Shown piece after piece: positions 17,170-25,976 of a DNA stretch of 64,000 nucleotides. The translations under genes and the position numbers were made by a program. Origin of the DNA: Flavobacteriaceae bacterium (GTDB lineage Bacteria > Bacteroidota > Bacteroidia > Flavobacteriales > Flavobacteriaceae); the NCBI GenBank assembly GCA_947446635.1, contig CANFHF010000001.1, forward strand, positions 62,001 to 126,000, read 5' to 3'. Each line of letters opens with the position of its first letter. Within the stretch, counting starts at the first letter, position 1. Under the pieces are notes generated by a model that saw only the letters and a list, made by a program, of their open reading frames with translations, was not told the DNA's origin and searched no databases.

Positions 17170-20022
17170 ATGCCAAAAGACAATTCCATAAAATCGGTTT
17201 TAATAATAGGTTCAGGTCCAATCGTTATTGGTCAAGCTTGTGAATTTGATTATGCAGGTTCACAATCGGCACGTTCCATTCGTGAAGAAGGAATCGAAGT
17301 GATCTTAATCAACTCGAATCCGGCAACGATTATGACCGATCCATCAATGGCAGACCATATTTATTTATTGCCTTTGACTACAAAGTCTATCATTCAAATC
17401 TTAAAGGAACATCCTCAAATTGATGCTGTTTTGCCAACAATGGGTGGGCAAACCGCTTTGAACTTGTGTTTGGAAGCTGATGAAAAAGGAATTTGGGCAG
17501 ATTTTGGAGTAAAATTGATCGGAGTAGATGTTAATGCTATCAATATCACCGAAGACAGAGAGCAGTTCAAGCAATTGCTTAAGAAAATTGGAGTGCCTTC
17601 TGCACCGGCAGAAATCTGTACTTCTTACCTTCGTGGTAAAGAAATTGCCCAAGAATTTGGTTTTCCATTAGTAATCCGTCCATCTTTTACTTTGGGAGGA
17701 ACTGGAGCCGCTATTGTGTATAAAAAAGAAGATTTTGACGAACTTTTAACTCGTGGGTTAGAAGCTTCGCCAATACATGAAGTTTTGATTGATAAGGCTT
17801 TAATGGGATGGAAAGAATATGAATTGGAACTTTTGAGAGATAAAAACGATAACGTAGTTATTATATGTTCTATCGAAAATATGGATCCAATGGGAATTCA
17901 TACGGGAGATTCCATCACAGTGGCGCCAGCGATGACTTTGTCTGATACGACTTTCCAAAAAATGCGTGATTATGCTATTTTGATGATGCGCAGCATCGGA
18001 AATTTTGCTGGAGGATGCAACGTGCAATTCGCCGTTTCTCCTGATGATAAAGAAGATATTGTGGCGATTGAAATTAACCCACGTGTATCACGTTCCTCCG
18101 CTTTGGCATCAAAAGCAACGGGTTATCCTATTGCGAAAATTGCATCTAAACTGGCTTTGGGTTACAACTTAGATGAATTGCAGAATCAAATTACCAAATC
18201 GACTTCGGCATTGTTCGAACCAACGTTGGATTATGTGATTGTAAAAATACCACGTTGGAATTTTGATAAATTCGAAGGTGCCGACAGAACTTTGGGGCTT
18301 CAAATGAAATCCGTTGGTGAGGTAATGGGAATTGGACGTTCGTTCCAAGAAGCCTTGCATAAAGCAACCCAGTCTTTGGAAATCAAAAGAAACGGACTTG
18401 GAGCTGATGGAAAAGGATACACAAACTACGAACAAATTATAGATAAACTGACTTTTGCGAGTTGGGATCGTGTTTTTGTGATTTATGATGCGATTGCATT
18501 GGGAATTCCATTGAGTCGTATTCATGAAATTACTAAAATCGATATGTGGTTCTTGAGACAATACGAGGAATTATATGTCTTGGAAAAAGAAATATCTAAT
18601 TTTAAATTGGAAACTTTACCAAGAGAATTGCTGTTGGAGGCGAAACAAAAAGGTTTTGCAGATAGACAAATTGCGCATATGCTGGGTTGTTTGGAAAGTC
18701 AAATTTACAATTTGCGATTATCGATGAATATTAATCGGGTGTTCAAATTGGTGGATACTTGTGCTGCCGAATTCAAAGCACAAACCCCGTATTATTATTC
18801 AACTTTTGAAGCCGAAATTGAAAAAGCAAACGGAGAACGCTACGTTCATAATGAAAGTGTTGTAACTGAAAAGAAAAAAATAATTGTTTTGGGTTCGGGT
18901 CCAAACCGAATTGGACAAGGAATTGAATTTGATTATTCTTGTGTGCACGGCGTTTTGGCAGCTAAAGAATGTGGTTACGAAACCATCATGATCAACTGTA
19001 ATCCTGAAACCGTTTCTACCGATTTTGACACTGCCGATAAATTGTATTTCGAACCAGTTTTCTGGGAACATATTTACGATATCATTCAACACGAAAAACC
19101 AGAAGGAGTTATCGTGCAATTAGGTGGACAAACGGCTTTGAAAATTGCAGAGAAATTGGCCAAATATGGAATTAAAATTATTGGAACTAGCTTTGATGCT
19201 TTGGATTTAGCCGAAGACAGAGGTCGCTTCTCGGAGCTTTTAACTGATCTAAAAATTCCTTTTCCACAATTTGGAATTGCAGAAACTGCCGACGAAGCTT
19301 CTGCTTTAGCAGATACTTTAGACTTTCCGTTGTTGATTCGTCCTTCTTATGTTTTGGGTGGCCAAGGAATGAAAATCGTTATCAACAAACAAGAATTAGA
19401 AGAACATGTTATCAATTTATTGAAAACGATTCCTGGAAATAAATTGCTTTTAGATCATTATTTAGATGGAGCGATTGAAGCCGAAGCCGATGCTATTTGC
19501 GATGGAGAAAACGTGTACATCATTGGAATAATGGAACACATTGAGCCTTGCGGCGTGCACTCTGGTGACAGTAATGCAACTTTACCGCCGTTTAATTTAG
19601 GTGAATTTGTGATGACCCAAATAAAAGACCATACCAAAAAAATCGCTTTGGCCTTGCGAACGGTTGGTTTGATTAACATCCAATTTGCGATAAAAAATGA
19701 TATTGTTTATATTATAGAAGCTAATCCTAGAGCTTCCCGTACCGTACCGTTTATTGCAAAAGCCTATAACGAGCCCTATGTGAATTATGCTACTAAAGTA
19801 ATGTTGGGGCACAATAAAGTAACGGATTTTGATTTCAATCCACAGTTGAAAGGATACGCCATTAAGCAACCGGTTTTCTCTTTTAGCAAGTTTCATAATG
19901 TGAACAAAGCGTTGGGGCCTGAAATGAAATCAACGGGAGAAAGCATCTTGTTTATAGACGATTTAAAAGACGACCAGTTTTATGAATTGTACAGTAGAAG
20001 GAAAATGTATTTGAGTAAATAA
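17170..20022 (+). CDS. carB: carbamoyl-phosphate synthase large subunit
   Basis: Makes carbamoyl phosphate for pyrimidine and arginine synthesis from ammonia delivered by CarA. Two ATP-grasp halves are seen: the first opens with IGSGPIVIGQACEFDYAG and the second with LGSGPNRIGQGIEFDYS (about residue 577). The Gln/Thr-rich ATP-grasp core is intact in both. The protein ends at residue 950, about 120 residues short of E. coli CarB (1073), so the C-terminal MGS-like allosteric domain is absent. A strong terminator follows the stop, so this length is natural and not a truncation. Confidence 0.96.
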   Translation: MPKDNSIKSVLIIGSGPIVIGQACEFDYAGSQSARSIREEGIEVILINSNPATIMTDPSMADHIYLLPLTTKSIIQILKEHPQIDAVLPTMGGQTALNLCLEADEKGIWADFGVKLIGVDVNAINITEDREQFKQLLKKIGVPSAPAEICTSYLRGKEIAQEFGFPLVIRPSFTLGGTGAAIVYKKEDFDELLTRGLEASPIHEVLIDKALMGWKEYELELLRDKNDNVVIICSIENMDPMGIHTGDSITVAPAMTLSDTTFQKMRDYAILMMRSIGNFAGGCNVQFAVSPDDKEDIVAIEINPRVSRSSALASKATGYPIAKIASKLALGYNLDELQNQITKSTSALFEPTLDYVIVKIPRWNFDKFEGADRTLGLQMKSVGEVMGIGRSFQEALHKATQSLEIKRNGLGADGKGYTNYEQIIDKLTFASWDRVFVIYDAIALGIPLSRIHEITKIDMWFLRQYEELYVLEKEISNFKLETLPRELLLEAKQKGFADRQIAHMLGCLESQIYNLRLSMNINRVFKLVDTCAAEFKAQTPYYYSTFEAEIEKANGERYVHNESVVTEKKKIIVLGSGPNRIGQGIEFDYSCVHGVLAAKECGYETIMINCNPETVSTDFDTADKLYFEPVFWEHIYDIIQHEKPEGVIVQLGGQTALKIAEKLAKYGIKIIGTSFDALDLAEDRGRFSELLTDLKIPFPQFGIAETADEASALADTLDFPLLIRPSYVLGGQGMKIVINKQELEEHVINLLKTIPGNKLLLDHYLDGAIEAEADAICDGENVYIIGIMEHIEPCGVHSGDSNATLPPFNLGEFVMTQIKDHTKKIALALRTVGLINIQFAIKNDIVYIIEANPRASRTVPFIAKAYNEPYVNYATKVMLGHNKVTDFDFNPQLKGYAIKQPVFSFSKFHNVNKALGPEMKSTGESILFIDDLKDDQFYELYSRRKMYLSK

Positions 20023-20038
20023 TAAAATCAGGTAGAAA

Positions 20039-20075
20039 AATAAAGAGGCTGTCTTTGTAGGACAGCCTCTTTATT
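20039..20075. terminator. strong bidirectional terminator after carB
   Basis: AATAAAGAGGCTGTC (20039-20053), loop TTTGTAG, GACAGCCTCTTTATT (20061-20075): a 15-bp perfect stem between carB and a convergent gene. Confidence 0.9.
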
Positions 20076-20095
20076 GATGTTTTATTAAAGTGTTT

Positions 20096-20926
20096 TTAAT
20101 AAGTAGAAAAATAAATAATTTTTTTACCAGTGTAATTATCTTCTGAATCACTGTAAAAACGAAAAACTAATTTTTGGGTTGAATATTGGTAGAGTCTATT
20201 GGTCAAAGAAGTTGTAGAAGTGCTTTTTAAGGTTGGTAACCCTAACTGATTAACAACCAGATCCATTGTAGTATTGTTGTTGTTTACTTTCCAACTATTC
20301 CCAATTTCATAAGGGTAATTAGTATAAGTTATTTGTTCATTTGCACCATTTATGAAATAGTAATTCGAACTATACATATCAATTTGATCAACTACTGAAC
20401 TGCTTTTTGTAATTGTAAATTTAAGTCCTTTTGAACCGTAATGCCAATATTCAGACGTTCCAGAGGTAGAATCGGATTTATAATCAGGTTCTCCCAAAAG
20501 GCTTAATACCTTAGCGGAACCATCGTAATTAACTTTAATTCCTTCAACAGTAGTGTAGTCTTTAACTCCGTGTTCGTAAAAATTTAATGTGATATTCTTA
20601 AATTCTTTGTTTGAGTTATTCGATAATTCTACATATACGTTTGCAGCTCCCGCTAATGTTGATTTTATTTCGTATAAAGTAGATGTTGCTTTAGTTATCG
20701 TAACCGATGGATTGGTAGAAGACACAATTACATTTTCATAGCCCGTTCCATCAAAACTTAAATAAACAGTTTCCTCAGTATATAGAAATGTTTTACTGGC
20801 TGTTAAACTAGTGAATACTACATCAGGGTCTCCACTGCTATCTGAAGAACAAGAGATAGAAAGCATTGAAATTAAGCATAATGCAAGAATACTTTTTGAA
20901 ATTTTGTTAGTGATTTTTTTTCTCAT
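20096..20926 (-). CDS. lipoprotein of unknown function with Ig-like region
   Basis: A 276-residue protein with an N-terminal lipoprotein signal (SILALCLISMLSISCSSDSSGD; likely acylated Cys about 26). Residues 35-115 look like an Ig-like beta sandwich, and 130-270 holds two related segments: VLSLLGEPDYKSDSTSGTSEYW and LVVNQLGLPTLKSTSTTSLTN, each followed by Y/W/F-rich strands, so an internal duplication of a BamE/SmpA-like 'LG.P' unit is possible. No certain family. A perfect 22-bp tandem repeat lies upstream (20989-21032). Confidence 0.7.
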   Translation of the reverse strand: MRKKITNKISKSILALCLISMLSISCSSDSSGDPDVVFTSLTASKTFLYTEETVYLSFDGTGYENVIVSSTNPSVTITKATSTLYEIKSTLAGAANVYVELSNNSNKEFKNITLNFYEHGVKDYTTVEGIKVNYDGSAKVLSLLGEPDYKSDSTSGTSEYWHYGSKGLKFTITKSSSVVDQIDMYSSNYYFINGANEQITYTNYPYEIGNSWKVNNNNTTMDLVVNQLGLPTLKSTSTTSLTNRLYQYSTQKLVFRFYSDSEDNYTGKKIIYFSTY

Positions 20927-20988
20927 TTTTTTAATAATTTTTTAAGATGTTTTGTTTGTTAAGAATTTCAAATGTAAGTAATATCATT

Positions 20989-21032
20989 TTAATAGTTTTA
21001 CGGTTTTTTATTAATAGTTTTACGGTTTTTTA
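20989..21032. repeat. perfect tandem 22-bp repeat upstream of a lipoprotein gene
   Basis: TTAATAGTTTTACGGTTTTTTA occurs twice back to back (20989-21010 and 21011-21032). It lies about 60-105 bp upstream of the ATG of 20096-20926, next to a TACATTTG box on the minus strand. The rest of the 260-bp gap contains a terminator (21116-21142) and no gene. Confidence 0.85.
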
Positions 21033-21115
21033 CACTTTGCCGAAATAATTTAATAAATATTTGATTTTTAATGTGTTGTATGTAAAAATAAATAATTAAA
21101 ATCTTGTTTAAATAC

Positions 21116-21142
21116 TAAAAAGCCCCATGATTGGGACTTTTT
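21116..21142 (-). terminator. terminator downstream of 21187-22110
   Basis: AAAAAGcCCC-ATGATT-GGGaCTTTTT hairpin with a T-run, just beyond the stop codon of the gene at 21187. Confidence 0.65.
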
Positions 21143-21186
21143 TTGTGGGTTTTATTCTTGCTTAAAAGCAAAACGTTCTAGCGTTA

Positions 21187-22110
21187 TTAAAACGATTTTA
21201 GTATTCCGATGCGCAGTCTAAATCCAGTGTCATTTTGATTGCCGTTCATATTAGTTACAATAGGAACGGAGAGAGTCAATGGAAAACTCCATTTTTTATA
21301 GGAAAGATTGGTTCCTAAATTTGCAAATCCTAAATAATAACCCGAGTTTTCATCGGGAATAGTGCCTTCTTTCAATTGGTCTAGCCATTCGCCATAGTAA
21401 CTACCAAAAAGATTCCATCCGAGATTAGAACCTTGTTTTTTATTTAAAGTATCCATAGCGCAGAAGTTTCCACCATCTTTAACCTTATAGGATAGAGTTA
21501 GGCTTTGTGTTGCGATGCTTCCATAGTAATTATTTTCAAAACCAATTGTGGTATGTTTAAAAAGTCCGCTACCCAAAAGCGTAAATTTATCCCAATGTTT
21601 TGAAATAAGTATTCCTGCCATGGGATCGAATGAACCTGAACCCACAACAATTGTTGTATTGTCGAAGTTTGAATTTTTTTGAATCCCCGTTGGCAATTCA
21701 ACACCTGCTTGAAGAGCAATATTAAAATTATTTTTAGAGTGTATAGTGTAGGTTCCCATAAGTACTAAATCGCCAAGTCCGTTGTCATTTCCGCTGGCCG
21801 TGTTCAGAAATACATACGGAAGCAAGGCTGAAACCGTCATTTTATTATTGAGGCCATAACGAATTCCCAATGAACTAGCTACCATGCTTTTTAGAAGTGT
21901 TTCTTCTTCTAATTGTGCATCGCCATTTCGGATGGTTCGATAGTCACCATAGCTTTCCGCAATCAATTGATTTTTGGAAAGAGTAAGAATTCCGCTGTTG
22001 TAATCGCCATTTGACGATCCTGCTCCTGCGCCAGCACAACAGGCACATTGGGCGTAAGTTTGGGTTGTTGCATAAAGGGCAACTATAATAAATAGGGTTA
22101 TTTTTTTCAT
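21187..22110 (-). CDS. outer-membrane barrel-like protein with N-terminal CACCAG motif
   Basis: A 307-residue exported protein. After the signal peptide (MKKITLFIIVALYATTQTYAQ) comes CACCAGAGAGSSNGDY, with three Cys within four residues. The remainder alternates hydrophobic and polar residues and ends in FRLRIGILKSF, with terminal Phe as in outer-membrane barrels. No assigned family; it resembles flavobacterial transporter-like barrel proteins. The next gene upstream (22188-22574, same strand) also has a conserved Cys pattern, so both may deal with a metal or thiol. The metal link is inference. Confidence 0.6.
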   Translation of the reverse strand: MKKITLFIIVALYATTQTYAQCACCAGAGAGSSNGDYNSGILTLSKNQLIAESYGDYRTIRNGDAQLEEETLLKSMVASSLGIRYGLNNKMTVSALLPYVFLNTASGNDNGLGDLVLMGTYTIHSKNNFNIALQAGVELPTGIQKNSNFDNTTIVVGSGSFDPMAGILISKHWDKFTLLGSGLFKHTTIGFENNYYGSIATQSLTLSYKVKDGGNFCAMDTLNKKQGSNLGWNLFGSYYGEWLDQLKEGTIPDENSGYYLGFANLGTNLSYKKWSFPLTLSVPIVTNMNGNQNDTGFRLRIGILKSF

Positions 22111-22187
22111 CTGTATTTTAATTTATTTAAACAATAGAAAATTTGCCATCCGTAAAACAGATCGCTATTTAAGTTGGGTTTTTAATG

Positions 22188-22574
22188 TTAAATAAATTTT
22201 GGAGGTCTAAAAAGTGTGTTTTGACAACCAATTGTTAAAATAGAAGAATAGTTTTCAAATGAATGTTGACGTAATAAAACAAGGGTGTTTTTTGGTCTCC
22301 AATCGTAATTTTGAGTTACAAAATCATCGACGGATTTGAATTTTGGAAGGGATGTGGGAAGACTATTTTTGTCGATTTCCTTTTCTGAGGCCTTTTGGAG
22401 TTGTTTGTATAAATAGCATTTTCCGTTACAATGCATTTGGGGTTTGTCTTTGTTCTCGCAAAGTTTTTCGATAATGAAGGTTTGATTTACTTTCCAGTAA
22501 ATGATAAACCCTACATTGAATATAGTTTGCCAAGTCAGAAGTATAAGAATTACTGTTGCAAGAAGTTTTTTCAT
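22188..22574 (-). CDS. small membrane-anchored protein with CNGKCYL motif
   Basis: A protein of about 128 residues starting with a hydrophobic helix (LLATVILILLTWQTIFNVGFIIYW). Then follow CENKDKPQMHCNGKCYLYKQLQKA and a polar tail. The ENK..P...CNGKCYL pattern recurs in Bacteroidota hypothetical proteins, often near metal-related genes, which suggests but does not show a metal-binding role. The ATG at 22574 is chosen; the track begins at an upstream TTG codon. It is divergent from the CarH-like regulator. Confidence 0.7.
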   Translation of the reverse strand: MKKLLATVILILLTWQTIFNVGFIIYWKVNQTFIIEKLCENKDKPQMHCNGKCYLYKQLQKASEKEIDKNSLPTSLPKFKSVDDFVTQNYDWRPKNTLVLLRQHSFENYSSILTIGCQNTLFRPPKFI

Positions 22575-22639
22575 TATCAATGCAAAGTTACTATTCTATT
22601 TTCATTTTGACTAAAATAGTTTAAGATTAAATAATAAAC

Positions 22640-22647
22640 TACATTTG
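22640..22647 (+). promoter_or_regulatory. -7 box of the CarH-like gene
   Basis: TACATTTG at 22640-22647 gives an expected start of transcription near 22653, 13 bp before the ATG at 22666. This supports that start over the TTG at 22645 used in the track. No TTG at the right -33 distance. Confidence 0.5.
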
Positions 22648-22665
22648 TTTATAATATATACTAAA

Positions 22666-23574
22666 ATGATAAACAATAAAGGAGATGTTAAAAGTGTGTT
22701 CAGTATAAAAGATCTTGAAAATCTTTCAGGTATAAAGGCGCATACGATACGAATTTGGGAAAAAAGATATAATATTTTGGAGCCCATGCGAACCGATACT
22801 AATATTAGATTATATAATCTAATTAATCTGCAAAAACTATTAAATATTACGCTGCTTCACGATTATGGATATAAAATCTCCAAAATAGCAAGTTATCCTG
22901 AGGATGAAATTCCAGTTTTGGTTCGGGAAATTATTTCGGAAAAAAGTGCTAAAAATCATGCAATTACTGCTTTTAAAATGGCAATGATGAATTTTGATCA
23001 AGAGTTGTTTTTTACTACATATGCTCAATTACTTTCCGAAAAATCATTTAAAGAAGTGTTCTACCAGGTATTCATTCCTTTGATGACTGAAATGGGTTTG
23101 TTGTGGCATTCGCATACAATATCTCCAGCGCATGAGCATTTCATTAGTTATTTGATCAAACAAAAATTATTGATAAATACTGAAAAACTTCAACTTTTAA
23201 GGCCGAGTAAAACCGACAAGGTTTTTGTGCTTTCTCTTCCTATGAATGAAGTGCACGAATTGGGACTCATGTATTTAAATTACGAGACCTTGTTGAAGGG
23301 TTATAAAACTATTTACCTAGGGGAAAGTATGCCTATTGAGAATTTGGTAGATTTAAAAAAACATTTTGAATCCATAGTTTTCGTTTCCTATCTAACTGTT
23401 CAGCCTGATAAAGATTCAATCAACGATTATGTAAATAAAATGATTGCGGAATTAGTAGATGAAAACACAGAACTTTGGTATATAGGTAAAATGGTCGAGT
23501 TTATTCAACAAGATGGTTTTTCTAATAAAATTAAAATTTTCAAATCTATAACTGAATTAGTCGATCAAATCTGA
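22666..23574 (+). CDS. MerR family B12-dependent photoreceptor-type regulator (CarH/LitR-like)
   Basis: A 302-residue regulator. An N-terminal MerR winged helix (about 10-75: FSIKDLENLSGIKAHTIRIW) is followed by a four-helix cap and a Rossmann-type cobalamin-binding domain. Within it W147-H148, E157-H158 and H197 (in EVHELG) align with W131, H132, E141, H142 and H177 of Thermus CarH, the residues that hold adenosylcobalamin and sense light. So light-dependent derepression is the best guess. It is encoded just upstream of crtI and the photolyase. Neither effector binding nor light response can be proven by sequence alone. Confidence 0.85.
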   Translation: MINNKGDVKSVFSIKDLENLSGIKAHTIRIWEKRYNILEPMRTDTNIRLYNLINLQKLLNITLLHDYGYKISKIASYPEDEIPVLVREIISEKSAKNHAITAFKMAMMNFDQELFFTTYAQLLSEKSFKEVFYQVFIPLMTEMGLLWHSHTISPAHEHFISYLIKQKLLINTEKLQLLRPSKTDKVFVLSLPMNEVHELGLMYLNYETLLKGYKTIYLGESMPIENLVDLKKHFESIVFVSYLTVQPDKDSINDYVNKMIAELVDENTELWYIGKMVEFIQQDGFSNKIKIFKSITELVDQI

Positions 23575-23595
23575 TAATTTTGTTCAAACATTTTA

Positions 23596-23614
23596 TACAT
23601 TTGCTAAACAAATG
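23596..23614 (+). promoter_or_regulatory. crtI -7 box and overlapping inverted repeat
   Basis: TACATTTG (23596-23603) lies 8 bp before the crtI ATG (23612), so the crtI message would be leaderless or nearly so. CATTTG-CTAAA-CAAATG (23598-23614) forms an inverted repeat across the same bases, including the start codon. Confidence 0.5.
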
Positions 23615-25087
23615 AAAAAAACAAAAACAATTACCATTATAGGTTCTGGATTTTCAGCACTAGCCGCTTCTTGTTACCTTGCTCAAAAAGGTTTTCAAGT
23701 TACCATATTGGAGAAAAACAAAACTGTGGGCGGGAGAGCACGACAGTTAATCAAAGACGGTTTTACTTTTGATATTGGCCCTACTTGGTATTGGATGCCA
23801 GATGTATTCGAGAAGTTTTTTGCTGATTTTGGAAAAAAACCATCAGATTATTATTCACTAGAGAAATTAAATCCCGCTTATGAGGTGTATTTTGATACGT
23901 TAAATTCGATTGAAATACCAGATAACTTTCCTGACATTCTTTCAATTTTTGAAAAGGAGGAGGAGGGAAGCTCTCATTATTTAGACCTTTTTCTAAAGGA
24001 AGCCAAATTTAATTATGATGTGGCCATAAAGGATTTGGTATACCGACCAGGAATTACATTCACCGAATTGATAACTCCGGTAACAATTCGAAAAGTAAAC
24101 CAGTTTTTTACGAGTATTCGCACCAAGGTCAGAAAGAAAATAAAAAGTCATAAATTGAGACAAATCATGGAATTTCCAGTTTTGTTTTTGGGTGCAAAGC
24201 CTTCAGATACCCCTTCGTTTTATAGTTTTATGAATTATGCCGATTTTGGACTGGGAACTTGGCATCCAAAAGGAGGGATGTACCAAGTCATTCAAGGGAT
24301 GGTTGAGTTAGCAGAATCATTAGGGGTTAAAATTGAAACCAATCAAAATGTCGAGAAAATAAATGTAGAAAATGGAGTTGTAAAAAGCGTCGTCTCAAAC
24401 GGAATCACGTTAGCATCTGATATTGTTTTAAGTGGTGCCGATTACCATCATACAGAAACCTTATTGGACGAAAAATATAGAGGATATTCTGAGAAATATT
24501 GGGATAGTAAAGTTTTTGCGCCATCTTCCTTGTTGTTTTATGTAGGTTTTGACAGAAAAATAGATAGAGTTTCTCATCACACTTTATTTTTTGATACTGA
24601 TTTTGATGTACATGCAAATGCTATTTATGACAATCCAAAATGGCCCGACAAACCACTTTTTTACGCTAGTTTTCCAAGTAAGACTGATTCTACTGTAGCT
24701 CCTGAAGGTGCAGAAGCCGGTATATTTTTAATTCCAATTGCTCCAGGAATTGAAGATACACCAGAAATTAGAGAAAAATATTTTCAAAATATTATTAATA
24801 GATTTGAAACTTTAACCAATCAAAATGTTTCTAAAAACATTATCTTTAGGGAGAGTTATTGTGTAAATGATTTTGTGAATGATTACAATTCATATAAAGG
24901 GAATGCCTACGGATTAGCCAATATTTTGACGCAAACGGCTTTTTTAAGGCCTAAGATAAAAAGTAAAAAAGTCGAAAACTTATATTTCACAGGGCAATTG
25001 ACGGTGCCAGGCCCAGGAGTTCCACCTTCTTTAATTTCAGGTAAAATAGTATCAGATTTAATTAATAAGAAATTTTCAGAGCAATAA
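23612..25087 (+). CDS. crtI: phytoene desaturase
   Basis: Converts colourless phytoene into lycopene by repeated FAD-dependent dehydrogenation. The N-terminus has an FAD Rossmann motif (IGSGFSALAASCYLAQKGFQVTILEKN, then VGGRAR) and the C-terminus has the CrtI signature (LYFTGQLTVPGPGVPPSLISG). At 491 residues it is of normal length. It is followed 2 bp later by crtB. GGPP synthase and idi are not in the window, so the precursor must come from elsewhere. Confidence 0.95.
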   Translation: MKKTKTITIIGSGFSALAASCYLAQKGFQVTILEKNKTVGGRARQLIKDGFTFDIGPTWYWMPDVFEKFFADFGKKPSDYYSLEKLNPAYEVYFDTLNSIEIPDNFPDILSIFEKEEEGSSHYLDLFLKEAKFNYDVAIKDLVYRPGITFTELITPVTIRKVNQFFTSIRTKVRKKIKSHKLRQIMEFPVLFLGAKPSDTPSFYSFMNYADFGLGTWHPKGGMYQVIQGMVELAESLGVKIETNQNVEKINVENGVVKSVVSNGITLASDIVLSGADYHHTETLLDEKYRGYSEKYWDSKVFAPSSLLFYVGFDRKIDRVSHHTLFFDTDFDVHANAIYDNPKWPDKPLFYASFPSKTDSTVAPEGAEAGIFLIPIAPGIEDTPEIREKYFQNIINRFETLTNQNVSKNIIFRESYCVNDFVNDYNSYKGNAYGLANILTQTAFLRPKIKSKKVENLYFTGQLTVPGPGVPPSLISGKIVSDLINKKFSEQ

Positions 25088-25089
25088 AT

Positions 25090-25929
25090 ATGAAGCAATT
25101 ATTCGATGAAATATCTTTCAAATGCAGTGAACTTGTAACAAAAAACTACAGCACTTCATTTTCTTTAGCAGTCAAAATGCTTTCTCCTAATATTAGAGAT
25201 GCCATTTATAGCATCTATGGTTTTGTTCGTTTTGCCGATGAAATTGTGGATTCATTTCATGATTTTGATAAAGAATCTTTGATACTAGATTTTGAAAAAG
25301 AATATTATAAAGCTTTTGTTTCTGGTATAAGTCTAAATCCTATCTTGAACTCCTTTCAACAAACAGTAAAAAATTACAATATAACCGACGATTTGATTCA
25401 GTCGTTTCTAAAGAGCATGAAATTGGACCTGGTCCAATCGGATTACCAAGACCAAGACCAATATAAAAATTATATATATGGGTCAGCCGATGTGGTGGGC
25501 TTAATGTGTCTCAAGGTTTTTGTGGGAGGAAATGTTCAAAAATATGAAGAATTAAAGGACGAGGCAATGCGATTGGGATCTGCTTTTCAAAAAGTTAATT
25601 TTTTAAGGGACTTGAGAGATGACAATTTGATTTTGAATCGAAATTATTTTCCGGGAGTTGATTTAAATTCATTTGATGAGAATTCAAAAAAAATCATTAT
25701 TGCTGAAATAGAAGAAGATTTTAGAATTGCCTACCAAGGCATCCTGAAATTACCCATAGAAGCAAAATTTGGTGTTTATACTGCATTTGTATATTATAAA
25801 AAGCTTTTAAAAAAATTGGAAAACACCCCTTGCCAAGAAATAGGAACCATGAGAATTCGGGTTTCAAATTATACTAAATTTGGATTATTGGCCAAATCTT
25901 TCGTGTCTTACAAGTTGAAGTTGGTATAA
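25090..25929 (+). CDS. crtB: phytoene synthase
   Basis: Joins two geranylgeranyl diphosphates into phytoene. The first Asp-rich motif is VRFADEIVDSF (about residue 45), the second NFLRDLRDDN (about 172), and GSADVVGLMCL matches the family. At 279 residues it has usual size. Second gene of the carotenoid operon, 2 bp after crtI. Confidence 0.95.
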   Translation: MKQLFDEISFKCSELVTKNYSTSFSLAVKMLSPNIRDAIYSIYGFVRFADEIVDSFHDFDKESLILDFEKEYYKAFVSGISLNPILNSFQQTVKNYNITDDLIQSFLKSMKLDLVQSDYQDQDQYKNYIYGSADVVGLMCLKVFVGGNVQKYEELKDEAMRLGSAFQKVNFLRDLRDDNLILNRNYFPGVDLNSFDENSKKIIIAEIEEDFRIAYQGILKLPIEAKFGVYTAFVYYKKLLKKLENTPCQEIGTMRIRVSNYTKFGLLAKSFVSYKLKLV

Positions 25930-25976
25930 TCTTAAATGTGTATATTGAACAGTTTTATAAATTTAATAAAAAAAGG

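Noticed and set aside
22645-22665. TTG start of the regulator in the ORF track
   Set aside because: It overlaps the -7 box TACATTTG; the ATG at 22666 is better.
25938-25976. GTG start for crtZ
   Set aside because: Adds 13 residues not seen in CrtZ; ATG 25977 is better.
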